Shown: positions 54,829 to 63,000 of the stretch, in pieces | How the letters are laid out: the number at the start of each line of letters is the position of its first letter | Numbering within the stretch: the first letter of the stretch is position 1 | From: Sphingomonas pseudosanguinis | GTDB lineage: Bacteria > Pseudomonadota > Alphaproteobacteria > Sphingomonadales > Sphingomonadaceae | Reading direction: 5' to 3' | DNA: 64,000 bases | NCBI RefSeq assembly: GCF_014196255.1 | Contig: NZ_JACIDH010000001.1 | Coordinates: 248,001-312,000 of the forward strand | Program-made: the position numbers and the translations under genes | Notes under the pieces: generated by a model | Database searches by the model: none | Told to the model about the DNA's origin: nothing | Seen by the model: the letters and a program-made list of their open reading frames with translations, nothing else

Positions 54829-55113
54829 TTAACTTTCAAATGTAATATTATTACGTTCCAAAATTGGGACAGGATGGGGTTCGTCCCGGTCCCAATAGCC
54901 CTCACGCTCCCCAGCTTGTGACACGACATTGCTCGGGCGGAGGATCACCGACTCATTATGCGGTGACCCCATCATGCGGCGGAGGATATCCTCGACCATC
55001 TGATCGCGAAGTATCTCGGTGTTAATACCCATCACCTTCTTCTCAGATCGCTTATAGAGGCCGAGGGCGATGCGCAGGGTTAGCCTGGCCTCGTCGCGTG
55101 TCATGCGCCGCAT
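54829..55113 (-). CDS. Small helical protein, second gene of a LexA-box operon
   Basis: A 94-residue protein starting MRRMTRDEARLTL, with helical, charged N-terminal half (ALGLYKRSEKKVMGI ... LRDQMVEDILRRMMG) and a tail ending NNITFES. No family is recognised. Its ATG overlaps the stop of the upstream YozE-like gene (TGATG), so they are translated together. Both lie under the promoter at 55368-55392. Likely a prophage gene. Confidence 0.72.
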   Translation of the reverse strand: MRRMTRDEARLTLRIALGLYKRSEKKVMGINTEILRDQMVEDILRRMMGSPHNESVILRPSNVVSQAGEREGYWDRDEPHPVPILERNNITFES

Positions 55114-55340
55114 CAGAACGACATCCAGTCCAGCTCGGCATCATCCAGCGCCGCGAAGGCATCGCCATCGGCCCCCATGGCGCGCAGGCGCTCACGGACC
55201 TGTTCGGGGCTGCCATTGCGGGGGAAGGCGCGGTCAGCGCGGGCAGCGGCAGCGATCGGGTCGATCCAGTCGCCGCGATCCTTCTGCGCGATCAGCCAAG
55301 CACCAAAGGGTTCCTTGGCCTGTCCATATTCTGCGAGCAT
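55113..55340 (-). CDS. YozE-like small protein, first gene of a LexA-box operon
   Basis: A 75-residue protein starting MLAEYGQAKEPFGAWLIAQK, with DPIAAAARADRAFPRNGS and ending DDAELDWMSF. The arrangement resembles the YozE_SAM_like domain family, small helical proteins found in Bacillus and in phages. ATG 55340 is preceded by GGAGGTG at about five bases. A promoter with a LexA-type box lies just upstream. Function unknown. Confidence 0.75.
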   Translation of the reverse strand: MLAEYGQAKEPFGAWLIAQKDRGDWIDPIAAAARADRAFPRNGSPEQVRERLRAMGADGDAFAALDDAELDWMSF

Positions 55341-55367
55341 CGTCACCTCCATCGAGTCGATGCGTCG

Positions 55368-55392
55368 ATTATACAATGTTCCCCTTTTGTTC
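55368..55392 (-). promoter_or_regulatory. SOS-type promoter: -10 box with alphaproteobacterial LexA site
   Basis: On the minus strand a perfect TATAAT lies at 55373-55368. Directly upstream, at 55378-55392, the plus strand reads GTTC-CCCTTTT-GTTC, the exact GTTC-N7-GTTC direct repeat bound by LexA in alphaproteobacteria. The box covers the spacer, where a bound repressor would block RNA polymerase. It would control the YozE-like operon. Confidence 0.75.
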
Positions 55393-55516
55393 ATAGGCTT
55401 GTGTTGCTCTGCGTGAGTGACCGAGGGAATTCCACCGACCCGGGCAAATCGCCTTTGCCATTGACGACTGAGACAACGCCATTGATTAAATATGGCTTTT
55501 CGAGGGGGCAGGCGCA

Positions 55517-55927
55517 ATGGATGAACAAGGTGACCCACGTAAGGCGTTCGACCGCATTTGGACTCCATTGATTGGTCTAGGAATTCTGCTCGCCTTTGCG
55601 GTCCAGCAGATATCTCCGTTTATCAATCCTCTTCTTGTGGTATTGTTCGTTATTCCTACCGGCTGGTTGTATGTTCAGTCATTTTCCGCAGTCGTTGAAA
55701 AGAAAAAAATTCAAGGAATTGCGATGTGCGTTTACGTGCTATTCGGCTTAGTTGCGATTGGTGCGGGTGTAATGGGAGCCGCTCAGTCCTTGCAAACAAT
55801 AAATGAAATATCGGCTCCATGCAGCAACCTCCGCAATATATTATTGACTGGGCCGAATAGCGAGGCAGCGGACACTTATTCAGCGCTTCACTGCCCCGTT
55901 TACCTACCGGCGTATCATTGGCCTTAA
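55517..55927 (+). CDS. Small multi-spanning membrane protein (accessory)
   Basis: A 136-residue protein with three or so hydrophobic segments: LIGLGILLAFAVQQISPF, NPLLVVLFVIPTGWLYV and IAMCVYVLFGLVAIGAGV. After these comes a short soluble tail with two cysteines (APCSNL, LHCPVYL). GC and codon use are lower than the surrounding genome. ATG 55517 has GGGGGCAGG upstream. No family recognised. It sits next to the P2-like Q gene, where P2-type phages often carry cargo. Confidence 0.7.
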   Translation: MDEQGDPRKAFDRIWTPLIGLGILLAFAVQQISPFINPLLVVLFVIPTGWLYVQSFSAVVEKKKIQGIAMCVYVLFGLVAIGAGVMGAAQSLQTINEISAPCSNLRNILLTGPNSEAADTYSALHCPVYLPAYHWP

Positions 55928-56105
55928 TCAAAGGGGTTGGGTTTGTAGTTTCAATGACGGCTAGGGCCGGTGAAGGGAGAGGCGCGCAGCACGCCTTCGA
56001 GCTTGGATAGCGAATGAGGGGCCGCCCTTCGTATCTAGGCCAGAAGCTATCCGCCGGTTGATTTCGAAGGCGCTCAATCGCTCGGGCTGAGCCGATGAAC
56101 CGAGG
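55928..56105. other. Gap left of the portal gene (likely cos side)
   Basis: A 178-base stretch between the membrane protein and gene Q. In P2-like phages the cos site lies left of Q, so it could be here, but no known cos sequence is recognised. A 40-codon open frame on the minus strand has no start signal. Confidence 0.35.
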
Positions 56106-57146
56106 TCAAGCGGCCTTCGTCACCATCGCCGCGATCGTCGCTTGCATCACGGCCTCGTCGAAGGCGATGATGTTACCCCCGAGCTGTTCGTTCACATCGA
56201 GCCACCGCGTCATCAGCGGATACATTTCCAGCGCCCAGAACATGCGTGTCGTGTCGGTCGGGTTACCGAACGCCGATCCTTGCGCTGGCACCACGCCGAG
56301 CAACTGGGGCGGGACCCGATGGGCTGCGAGAATATCGTCACGCGTGGCGTTCTTGATGCCGAGGAATTCGTCCTTGGCACCCACCTCGGCGATACCGTGT
56401 ATTTTGATCCCGCCTTCCTTGCCACCTGGCTGATGCACGAACAGGTTGCGGAAATTGCCCGGCCCCTTCGACTGGCGCAGCGCCTCCCGAATTTTGTCGA
56501 CATCGCCATCGGCGAACTCGCCGGTCGCGTGGAGGATGAAGCCGGCATGGCTGCCGTTGATGTAGTATTTGCGGCGGAACAGCGTCGCCGCCTCGTTGAG
56601 CAAGGTCGATTGCAACGCCGAGATATATTCGGGGACCCCGTAAATCTCCTGGTTCACGTCTGGCTGCATGATCTGCAGGACGCTACCAAATCGGAATTCG
56701 GTTTCCGGTTCGCTGCCCGGCACGAAGAAATAGCGCCCCTCCTCGACACCGCGCCTGGTCGCTTTCGCCAGCGAGTGCTTCAGATGGTGCAGCCCGCCCA
56801 GGCGATTGGGGACCTGTTCCAGAAAGCCGAAGCCGAAAACCAGATAGTCCTGAACGACCTTTTCGAAGGCGGCGCGAGTCAGATAGGGCGTCGGCTTGAA
56901 CGCGCCGACCAGCAGGTTGCGTTTGAGCAGGATGGCCGAGCTGTGATGCGGTGAGGCGCGAAACGACCGCGCCAGTCCTTCGACGCTGATCGGCGGTTCA
57001 TACCACCGGCCATTGTGCCAACACTGAAGCAAGTCGAGGATTTCGCGACGATCGTTGACCGGCTCGGGATCACCGAAGCTGAAGGCCTCGGCAGCGGCCG
57101 GCGCGGCCCGGCTGCTTTCGCCGAAGACGGGCATTTCGAGCATCAC
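56106..57146 (-). CDS. Q: P2-like portal protein (gpQ)
   Basis: A 346-residue phage portal protein of the PBSX/P2 gpQ family, forming the dodecameric ring at one capsid vertex through which DNA enters. Recognisable segments: YEPPISVEGLARSFRASPHH, SAILLKRNLL, YLVFGFGFLEQVPNR, RKYYINGSHAGFIL and PPQLLGVVPAQGSAFGN. The start is two Met codons at 57146/57143; the first overlaps the upstream terminase stop. Transcribed leftward as in phage P2. Confidence 0.95.
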   Translation of the reverse strand: MMLEMPVFGESSRAAPAAAEAFSFGDPEPVNDRREILDLLQCWHNGRWYEPPISVEGLARSFRASPHHSSAILLKRNLLVGAFKPTPYLTRAAFEKVVQDYLVFGFGFLEQVPNRLGGLHHLKHSLAKATRRGVEEGRYFFVPGSEPETEFRFGSVLQIMQPDVNQEIYGVPEYISALQSTLLNEAATLFRRKYYINGSHAGFILHATGEFADGDVDKIREALRQSKGPGNFRNLFVHQPGGKEGGIKIHGIAEVGAKDEFLGIKNATRDDILAAHRVPPQLLGVVPAQGSAFGNPTDTTRMFWALEMYPLMTRWLDVNEQLGGNIIAFDEAVMQATIAAMVTKAA

Positions 57147-58948
57147 AATATCTCCATGGTGGATTTCGGCGCTTCGCGGCCGTCGAGCGGTTCGTTTATG
57201 AGCGTGTGCATGACCGCCCAGGCGATATCGGCGTGGCCATCGTCGCCGCCCCGGCCGGCCTTGAACGTCGTGTTCCGGCCGCTGTCGGTGATGGTCTTCT
57301 TGATCGATATGAACGACGACACGACGTCGAGATGGCCCAGATCGAAGGACAGGCGGCCCCGGCGCACGACGTTCTGCGCCTTCATCACCATGGTCGCCTT
57401 CACTTCGAGCGAATATTCGATCTTGGTGACGCCACGGATCGGGGAGCCGGGCTTTGCGAGGAGCTGATACACGCCCGCGCCGACGCCGGTAGCGTCAATC
57501 CCCAGATACGTGCAATTGTAGCGCGACACCATCGCCTTGATGAAATCGGCCTGCTGCTCGAAATCGAGACCCCGGAGCTGGTGGCGCTCCAAAATGCGGA
57601 ACGTCCCGCCCTGCTCGGTTGGGGGCGCGACGATGACCAGCGCGGCGTTGTCGCCCTCTTCGCTGTTCTGCGGATCATAGCCCGCCCAGACCGGCCGTTC
57701 ACCATAGGGGCGCGCGCTATCCGGATTGAAATCGGTCCATTCGACCTCGCTATCGCAACCGAGCGCGACCAGATCGTTGAACTTGAAGGCGGACAGGCTG
57801 TCGTCGACGAAGATGCAACCGAAAAGGTTGGCAAATTCATCATCCGGGTGATCGTCGTGCAGTTCGTCGAGGTCGACCAGATTGAAGCCGCTCTCGATCG
57901 CATCGTGTACCGTGACGATCTGACGCCAGATCCCGTCCTCACACTCGCGACCGTCCTTCAGGGCGGCGTGACTGGTGTCGATTTCGACCCGATCCGCCTT
58001 CTTCTTGCGCTTGTTGCGCCGCTCGCCGGTCCAGTAGGGATAGGCGAGATGCGCGACGGTCGAAGGCGTCGAGAAATAGGTCTTCCGCCACTTGGTGTGC
58101 GTCGCCATCGCCGACGCCACCTTGTTCAGTTCTTCGAACCCGTGGACCCAGAAGAATTCGTCGAAATAGAAATTGCCGCTGCGCCCCTGGGCAGTGCGGA
58201 AATTGGTGCCCAGGAAATGCAGCTCGGCCGCTGCCTCACCTTCGGGGCGCAGGTCCGACGTGATCAGCATCGGATCGCCGCTCAGCGTCACGCCGACTAG
58301 CTTGGCGAAACCGACGATGTAGTTGCGGAACTGGTGGGCCTGCGCCTTCGACGCGGACAGGAAAATCTGGTTCCGGCCGCTCTTGATCGCGTCCATCAAC
58401 GCTTCGAACGCGAAATAATAGGTCGCGCCGATCTGGCGCGACTTCAGGATCATGCGGGTGCGGCGGTTGAGATTGGCCCACCACGTTTCCTGATAGCCGA
58501 ACATCTGGCCGAGGAAGTGGTCTTCCAGTTGCTGGGCCTGTTCGGCAGTGAAGTGGTTTTTCTTCGCCTTCGGCTTGCGCTCGCCGGAATTGCGATTGGC
58601 GACCTTGTCGTTCAGATCGCCCGAATGACCGCCTGGCGCTTCGTAGCGGCGGACCTTCGCCAAGCTCTCGACCTGGCGGCGTAGCGCGTCCAGTTCGACA
58701 TAGTCGGCCTCGGTCTTCTTCTCCTTGCAGATCAGCACCATCAGGCGCGTTTCGAGGCAGTCTTCCAGCTTGCGGATCGAGGACGCTTCATCCCAGCGGT
58801 CACGCCGGCCCCACGACTTCACCGTGTCGCGGTTGAGCTGCAATTCCTCGGCGATCTGGCCATAGCTCCACCCCCGCCAATACAGGCTGCGCGCCGCATT
58901 GCGGCGGTCCTCGGGCGCTAGGGTCAGGGGGTTGGCAAGGATCGACAT
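57143..58948 (-). CDS. P: P2-like large terminase ATPase (gpP)
   Basis: A 601-residue packaging ATPase. N-terminal helix-turn-helix (WRGWSYGQIAEELQLNRDTV), then a coil, the ATPase domain with the Walker A-like LKSRQIGATYYFAFEAL and Walker B NFYFDEFFWVHG, and a C-terminal nuclease-like part (LGIDATGVGAGVYQLL). It packages DNA through the portal together with gpM. Start ATG 58948; leftward P-Q operon as in P2. Confidence 0.95.
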   Translation of the reverse strand: MSILANPLTLAPEDRRNAARSLYWRGWSYGQIAEELQLNRDTVKSWGRRDRWDEASSIRKLEDCLETRLMVLICKEKKTEADYVELDALRRQVESLAKVRRYEAPGGHSGDLNDKVANRNSGERKPKAKKNHFTAEQAQQLEDHFLGQMFGYQETWWANLNRRTRMILKSRQIGATYYFAFEALMDAIKSGRNQIFLSASKAQAHQFRNYIVGFAKLVGVTLSGDPMLITSDLRPEGEAAAELHFLGTNFRTAQGRSGNFYFDEFFWVHGFEELNKVASAMATHTKWRKTYFSTPSTVAHLAYPYWTGERRNKRKKKADRVEIDTSHAALKDGRECEDGIWRQIVTVHDAIESGFNLVDLDELHDDHPDDEFANLFGCIFVDDSLSAFKFNDLVALGCDSEVEWTDFNPDSARPYGERPVWAGYDPQNSEEGDNAALVIVAPPTEQGGTFRILERHQLRGLDFEQQADFIKAMVSRYNCTYLGIDATGVGAGVYQLLAKPGSPIRGVTKIEYSLEVKATMVMKAQNVVRRGRLSFDLGHLDVVSSFISIKKTITDSGRNTTFKAGRGGDDGHADIAWAVMHTLINEPLDGREAPKSTMEIL

Positions 58949-58994
58949 GGTGGCGCGTACCTAGCCACGCGCCCGACACCGCCGCCCCATGCCG

Positions 58995-59021
58995 CTCTTG
59001 TAGAAAGCATTTCTACAAGAG
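58995..59021. promoter_or_regulatory. Perfect 12-bp inverted repeat between P and O
   Basis: CTCTTGTAGAAA, spacer GCA, TTTCTACAAGAG, in the 168-base divergent promoter region. In P2 the late activator Ogr binds a dyad TGT-N12-ACA upstream of such promoters; here TGT and ACA are separated by 13 bases. Probably the binding site of the prophage late activator. Confidence 0.75.
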
Positions 59022-59116
59022 GACCGCCTTGAGAAGCGGCCCGCCTTCGGTCCCTTTGAGCCTCGCTAACCGGGCGGTCGCCGCCCAGCCGAGACCGAAC
59101 CGAGGACCGAGCCGCC

Positions 59117-59938
59117 ATGGGCAAGAAGAGCCAGTTTTTCCGCGCATTCGTCGCTGGTCAGACGATCAGCGATAACCGCGAGGTGACGCCGGAAATGATC
59201 GACGAGATCGTCGAGACCTTCAACGCCGAGACCTACAGCCCGCGCATCAATATCGAGCATATCGCCGGCTATAGCCCGGAGCCGCCCTTCAACGGCTATG
59301 GCGACGTGATCGCGGTCAAGAAGCAGGTCGACGAATTCACCATCGCCGGCAAGACCGAGAAGCGCCCCGCGCTGTATCTCCAGGTCGACGCCAACGATCA
59401 GCTCTTCACCCTGTCGAAGCGTGACCAGAAGCCCTACCCATCCGTCGAGCTGACCCCGAACTATGCGGGCAGCGGCAAGGTGGGCCTGATCGGCCTGGCG
59501 TTCACCGACACCCCTGCCTCGATCGGCACCCAGCGCCTGAACTTCAGCCGCGTGAACGGCAGCATGATCGCCACATCGGATGAGCGCGCGGCGCTCGCCT
59601 TCGCCGAGGACGCGGATGGCAAGGACCCGGTCGACAGCATCGTCAACCGCCTGTTTTCGAAGCTGACTGGACACTTCAAGCCGTCCGAGCCGGAAAAGAC
59701 CAAGGAAGAACCGGCCCAGCCCGCGAACGACAATTTCGACCTGGGCAAGTTCACGGCCGACATGAGTGCCGCCGTTGCCGGTTCGATCAGCGAAGCGCTA
59801 GCGCCGATCGCCGAGGCCCAGGCCACGCATCAGCGCGAATTCGCCGCGCTGAAGGCGAAGCTCGAAGGCGAACCGGACACGACCTTCTCCCGCAAGCTGG
59901 TGTCGGGTGGCGGCGCGGACGTGCTGACCGACTGCTGA
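59117..59938 (+). CDS. O: P2-like capsid scaffold/protease (gpO)
   Basis: A 273-residue gpO-type protein: serine protease in the N-terminal half and scaffold helix in the C-terminal half. The triad fits P2 gpO: Asp19 (SDNREVT), His48 (NIEHIAGYSP) and Ser109 (YPSVELTPNY). The C-terminal part is helical (AQATHQREFAALKAKLEG). It guides capsid assembly and is then processed. ATG 59117. First gene of the rightward O-N-M-L-X series. Confidence 0.95.
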   Translation: MGKKSQFFRAFVAGQTISDNREVTPEMIDEIVETFNAETYSPRINIEHIAGYSPEPPFNGYGDVIAVKKQVDEFTIAGKTEKRPALYLQVDANDQLFTLSKRDQKPYPSVELTPNYAGSGKVGLIGLAFTDTPASIGTQRLNFSRVNGSMIATSDERAALAFAEDADGKDPVDSIVNRLFSKLTGHFKPSEPEKTKEEPAQPANDNFDLGKFTADMSAAVAGSISEALAPIAEAQATHQREFAALKAKLEGEPDTTFSRKLVSGGGADVLTDC

Positions 59939-59984
59939 TCGCCCCCTCCCGCACCCACCCCCAGACCGTCAGGACCCCGTTTCC

Positions 59985-61061
59985 ATGCTCAATGGCACCC
60001 GCACCAAGTACGACCAGTACACCCAGCAAATCGGCAAGCTGAACGGCGTCACCGACCCCAGCCGGTCGTTCACCGTCGCCCCGGCGGTCGCGCAGACGCT
60101 GCGCGCCAAGCTGAAGCAGAGCAGCGACTTTCTGAGCCGCATCAACATCATCCCGGTGGTCGCCCAGGAAGGCGACAAGGTCGGCGTCGGCGTGAAGGGC
60201 ACGATTGCCAGCCGCACGGACACCCGCGCGAAGGATCGGGCGCCGCGCTATCCCGGTGATCTGGATGAGAGCCGCTATCGCTGCGAGAAGACCGATTTCG
60301 ATACGCTCATCCGCTACGAAACGATGGACGCCTGGGCGCATCAGCCCAATTTCCAGACCCTGCTGCGCGACGCGATCGTCAACGCCAAGGCGATCGACAT
60401 CATCACGATCGGTTTCAACGGCGTCACCGTCGCCGCGACCACCAATCCCACGACCTATCCGCTGCTTCAGGACGTGAACAAGGGCTGGCTCCAGCACATC
60501 CGCGAAGACTCGCCCGAGCGTCACATGGCGGGCGGCGAGCTGAAGCCGGACGAACGCGACGCCACCACCGGCCGCGTGACCAAGGCCGGCGCGATCTACG
60601 TCGGTGCCGGCGAGGTCGGGAAGGATGTCGATTTCGTCAACATCGACGCGCTGGTGTTCGAGGGTATCGAGCTGTTGCACGAGAATTATCGCGAGGATAC
60701 CGACTTGGTTGCCATCGTCGGTCGCGAGCTGGTGCACGACAAGTATTTCTCGATCGTCAATGCCGCCGGCGACAAGGCCACCGAACAGCTTGCCCGCGAC
60801 GTGCTGCTCTCCGACAAGAAGATCGGCGGTCTGACGGCGGTGCGCGTCCCCAAGTTCCCGAAGAACGCGATCCTCATCACCACGCTCGCGAACCTGTCGG
60901 TCTATGAACAGATCGGCACCGAGCGGCGCAAGATCGAGGACAACGCCAAGCGCGACCAGATCGAGAATTACGAGAGCGTCAACCATGCCTATGTCGTTGA
61001 GGACGAAGGCAAGGCGGCGCTGATCGAAAACATCGTCATGGGCAAGAAGCCGGCCGCGTAA
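59985..61061 (+). CDS. N: P2-like major capsid protein (gpN)
   Basis: A 358-residue P2-family major capsid protein with the HK97-type fold expected. Segments: YDQYTQQIGKLNGV, SRSFTVAPAVAQTLRAKLKQ, INIIPVVAQEGDKVGVGV and RVPKFPKNAILITTL. N-terminal residues are probably cut by gpO. It starts 46 bases after O. Confidence 0.95.
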   Translation: MLNGTRTKYDQYTQQIGKLNGVTDPSRSFTVAPAVAQTLRAKLKQSSDFLSRINIIPVVAQEGDKVGVGVKGTIASRTDTRAKDRAPRYPGDLDESRYRCEKTDFDTLIRYETMDAWAHQPNFQTLLRDAIVNAKAIDIITIGFNGVTVAATTNPTTYPLLQDVNKGWLQHIREDSPERHMAGGELKPDERDATTGRVTKAGAIYVGAGEVGKDVDFVNIDALVFEGIELLHENYREDTDLVAIVGRELVHDKYFSIVNAAGDKATEQLARDVLLSDKKIGGLTAVRVPKFPKNAILITTLANLSVYEQIGTERRKIEDNAKRDQIENYESVNHAYVVEDEGKAALIENIVMGKKPAA

Positions 61062-61111
61062 GCGGCCGCACCTGCCTGTCACCCCGTACCCGCTCCCCAA
61101 CAGGACACGCC

Positions 61112-61936
61112 ATGAGCCTCGCTCGACGGATGCAAGAACGCGTTCTTGCCATGAAAGCGGCGTCTGCTCCTGCCTCGGGGAGCGGGCACACCCACCCCGC
61201 CGCGACCGCCCCCTCGGTCGCGGCGGGCCATAGCGCCCCCATCTCGACCCGCGAGGGCAGTACGGCTGAAAGCCGCCTTGCCGCGCAGATGAAGATACGC
61301 CTGGTCCATGACCTGCGCCGGCTGAAGGAAATCAAGTCGACCGAGCTGAAGGTCGCCGCCAAGCGCCAGATGCTCCCCGAATATCGCGACTGGTGTGATG
61401 GCCTGCTTCAGGCCGGGCGCAGCACGATCGGCAATGTGCTCGGTTCGTCCGGAGCCGAAGACGTTTTTCCCACCATCATGGTCTGGTCGATCGATACCGG
61501 CGATTGGACCCGCGCGCTGGAAATGGCTGAGCACGTCCTCCGCTTCGGCCTGGTCATGCCCGATCGCTACAAGCGCGATCCGGCGACGCTGGTGGTCGAG
61601 GAGATCGCCGAGGCCGCGATCCGCGCCCAGGCCGCCTCCCAGGTCTTTCCACTTGATGTGCTCGAACAGGTCGAATTGCTGACCGTCGGCGTCGACATGC
61701 ACGACGAAGTGCAGGCCAAACTGCAAAAGGCGCTTGGCGTCGAACTGGCCCGCGTGGCTGGCGAGATCGATACCGGCCCCACCGATTTCATCGCGGGTGC
61801 CAACCGCGCGCTGGGCGTGCTGCGCCGCGCGCAGGACCTGAATCCGCGCGCGGGCACCAAGACTCGCATCACCCAGCTCGAAAAAGCCATTAAGGCGGCA
61901 ACCGCCTTCCAAGAACAGGCCGGCACCGCCGGCTGA
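61112..61936 (+). CDS. M: P2-like terminase endonuclease subunit (gpM)
   Basis: A 274-residue small terminase subunit that makes the cos cut together with gpP. Helical C-terminal and central regions, with LARRMQERVLAMKAA, LVHDLRRLKEIKSTELKVAA and DVFPTIMVWSIDTGDWTRAL. N-terminal Pro/Ser/Ala-rich linker. Start ATG 61112. Confidence 0.93.
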   Translation: MSLARRMQERVLAMKAASAPASGSGHTHPAATAPSVAAGHSAPISTREGSTAESRLAAQMKIRLVHDLRRLKEIKSTELKVAAKRQMLPEYRDWCDGLLQAGRSTIGNVLGSSGAEDVFPTIMVWSIDTGDWTRALEMAEHVLRFGLVMPDRYKRDPATLVVEEIAEAAIRAQAASQVFPLDVLEQVELLTVGVDMHDEVQAKLQKALGVELARVAGEIDTGPTDFIAGANRALGVLRRAQDLNPRAGTKTRITQLEKAIKAATAFQEQAGTAG

Positions 61937-62063
61937 CAGTCTCGCCCCCCGGCGCTCGGGGGCGGATCACGCGATGCGGGAGGGCTCTTCGGAGCTGAGG
62001 GCCGCCATTCGACCTGATCCCCACCCCCGTATGCCGAGGAGCGCTCGGCCCGAAGGATCAACC

Positions 62064-62309
62064 ATGACCGCCCTGATTTTCATCGTCGCCATCATCTTCG
62101 AGACCATCGGCATACTGGCGTGCATGTTCGGGACGCTGTCCGCCTGGCTGCTGGCGACGAACGACATGGCCACCATCAACGTGTGGTCCCCTTCGTCGGT
62201 CGAATTCAGCAAGCGCGAATTGACCTATTGCGCGGCCGGTACTGCGGCGGTCGGGTTTGTCGTGTTCCTGATCGCCCTGTCGGTCATCACCCGGATCATC
62301 GCCGCGTGA
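62064..62309 (+). CDS. Small two-segment membrane protein between gpM and gpL
   Basis: An 81-residue protein with two hydrophobic segments: ALIFIVAIIFETIGILACMF and GTAAVGFVVFLIALSVIT, separated by a polar loop. The start ATG 62064 has AAGGA upstream; the stop overlaps the gpL GTG. P2 itself has no gene between M and L, so this is an insertion in the structural operon, possibly a superinfection-exclusion-type or accessory protein. Function unknown. Confidence 0.75.
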   Translation: MTALIFIVAIIFETIGILACMFGTLSAWLLATNDMATINVWSPSSVEFSKRELTYCAAGTAAVGFVVFLIALSVITRIIAA

Positions 62310-62788
62310 ACGTCTTCATGCCCGACCCCGTCGTGCCCGAAGCGCAATCGCCCGATCGCCCGATCGACACCGGCGCGTGGTTTCCGGCGATCGACCCGAC
62401 GCTGTTCCGCGCCGAGCACCGGGTCAGCGACAGCGTGACCAGCGAGCGGGTTCGCCAAGCGTTGATCGCGGCGGCCATCGGCGTCTTCCGCGACCTCGCC
62501 GACTGGTCGCGCGCGCGCCGCGCCGATGGGGCGGCCAGCCTTGCCCAGGTCGCAACCGACCTGCCCGAGATCGACGGCGAAAGCGCACTGATCCTGCTCT
62601 ATCGGCGCGCCGTCTCGACCGCCGCCAAGGCCGAACTGATCGAGCGCTACCGCGACATGGACATCACCGGCGCAGGCCAGCGCGGGGCCGAGCTGCTCGA
62701 CCCGACCATCGGCGAGCTGCGCCGCGATTCCACCTTCGCGATCCGCGACATCAAGAATGTCGGTCGCTGCGCGGTCGAGCTGATCTGA
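62306..62788 (+). CDS. L: P2-like head completion protein (gpL)
   Basis: A 160-residue protein closing the head-tail connector in P2-like phages. Typical segments: SERVRQALIAAAIGVFRDLA and LIERYRDMDITGAGQRGAEL. GTG start at 62306 overlaps the stop of the small membrane gene; ATG 62318 is an alternative. The stop overlaps the gpX ATG. Confidence 0.93.
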   Translation: MNVFMPDPVVPEAQSPDRPIDTGAWFPAIDPTLFRAEHRVSDSVTSERVRQALIAAAIGVFRDLADWSRARRADGAASLAQVATDLPEIDGESALILLYRRAVSTAAKAELIERYRDMDITGAGQRGAELLDPTIGELRRDSTFAIRDIKNVGRCAVELI

Positions 62789-63000
62789 TGGACTCCGTGC
62801 GCGCGATCGAGGGCGATACGCTCGATGCGCTGATCTGGCGCGCGCGGGGGCTCGGTCCCGTCGATCTGCCCGCCGTGCTGGCCGCGAACCCCGGCCTCGC
62901 TGCGCTCGGTCCCGTCCTGCCGAAGGGGACCCCCGTCCGCCTGCCCGACACCCCGACGCCCGCCGCCAAGGTGCGCGACACCCTCAATCTGTGGGACTGA
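62788..63000 (+). CDS. X: P2-like tail protein X (LysM-like)
   Basis: A 70-residue tail-completion protein with the P2 gpX arrangement of a LysM-like module: EGDTLDALIWRARGLG, VLAANPGLAALGPVLP and TPVRLPDTP. Starts with TGATG overlap to gpL and ends with TGATG overlap to the holin-like gene. Confidence 0.92.
   Translation: MDSVRAIEGDTLDALIWRARGLGPVDLPAVLAANPGLAALGPVLPKGTPVRLPDTPTPAAKVRDTLNLWD

Noticed and set aside
55985..56105. About 40-codon minus-strand frame after the portal gene (LSAFEINRRIASGL)
   Set aside because: No start codon with ribosome site and no known match; may be a remnant only.
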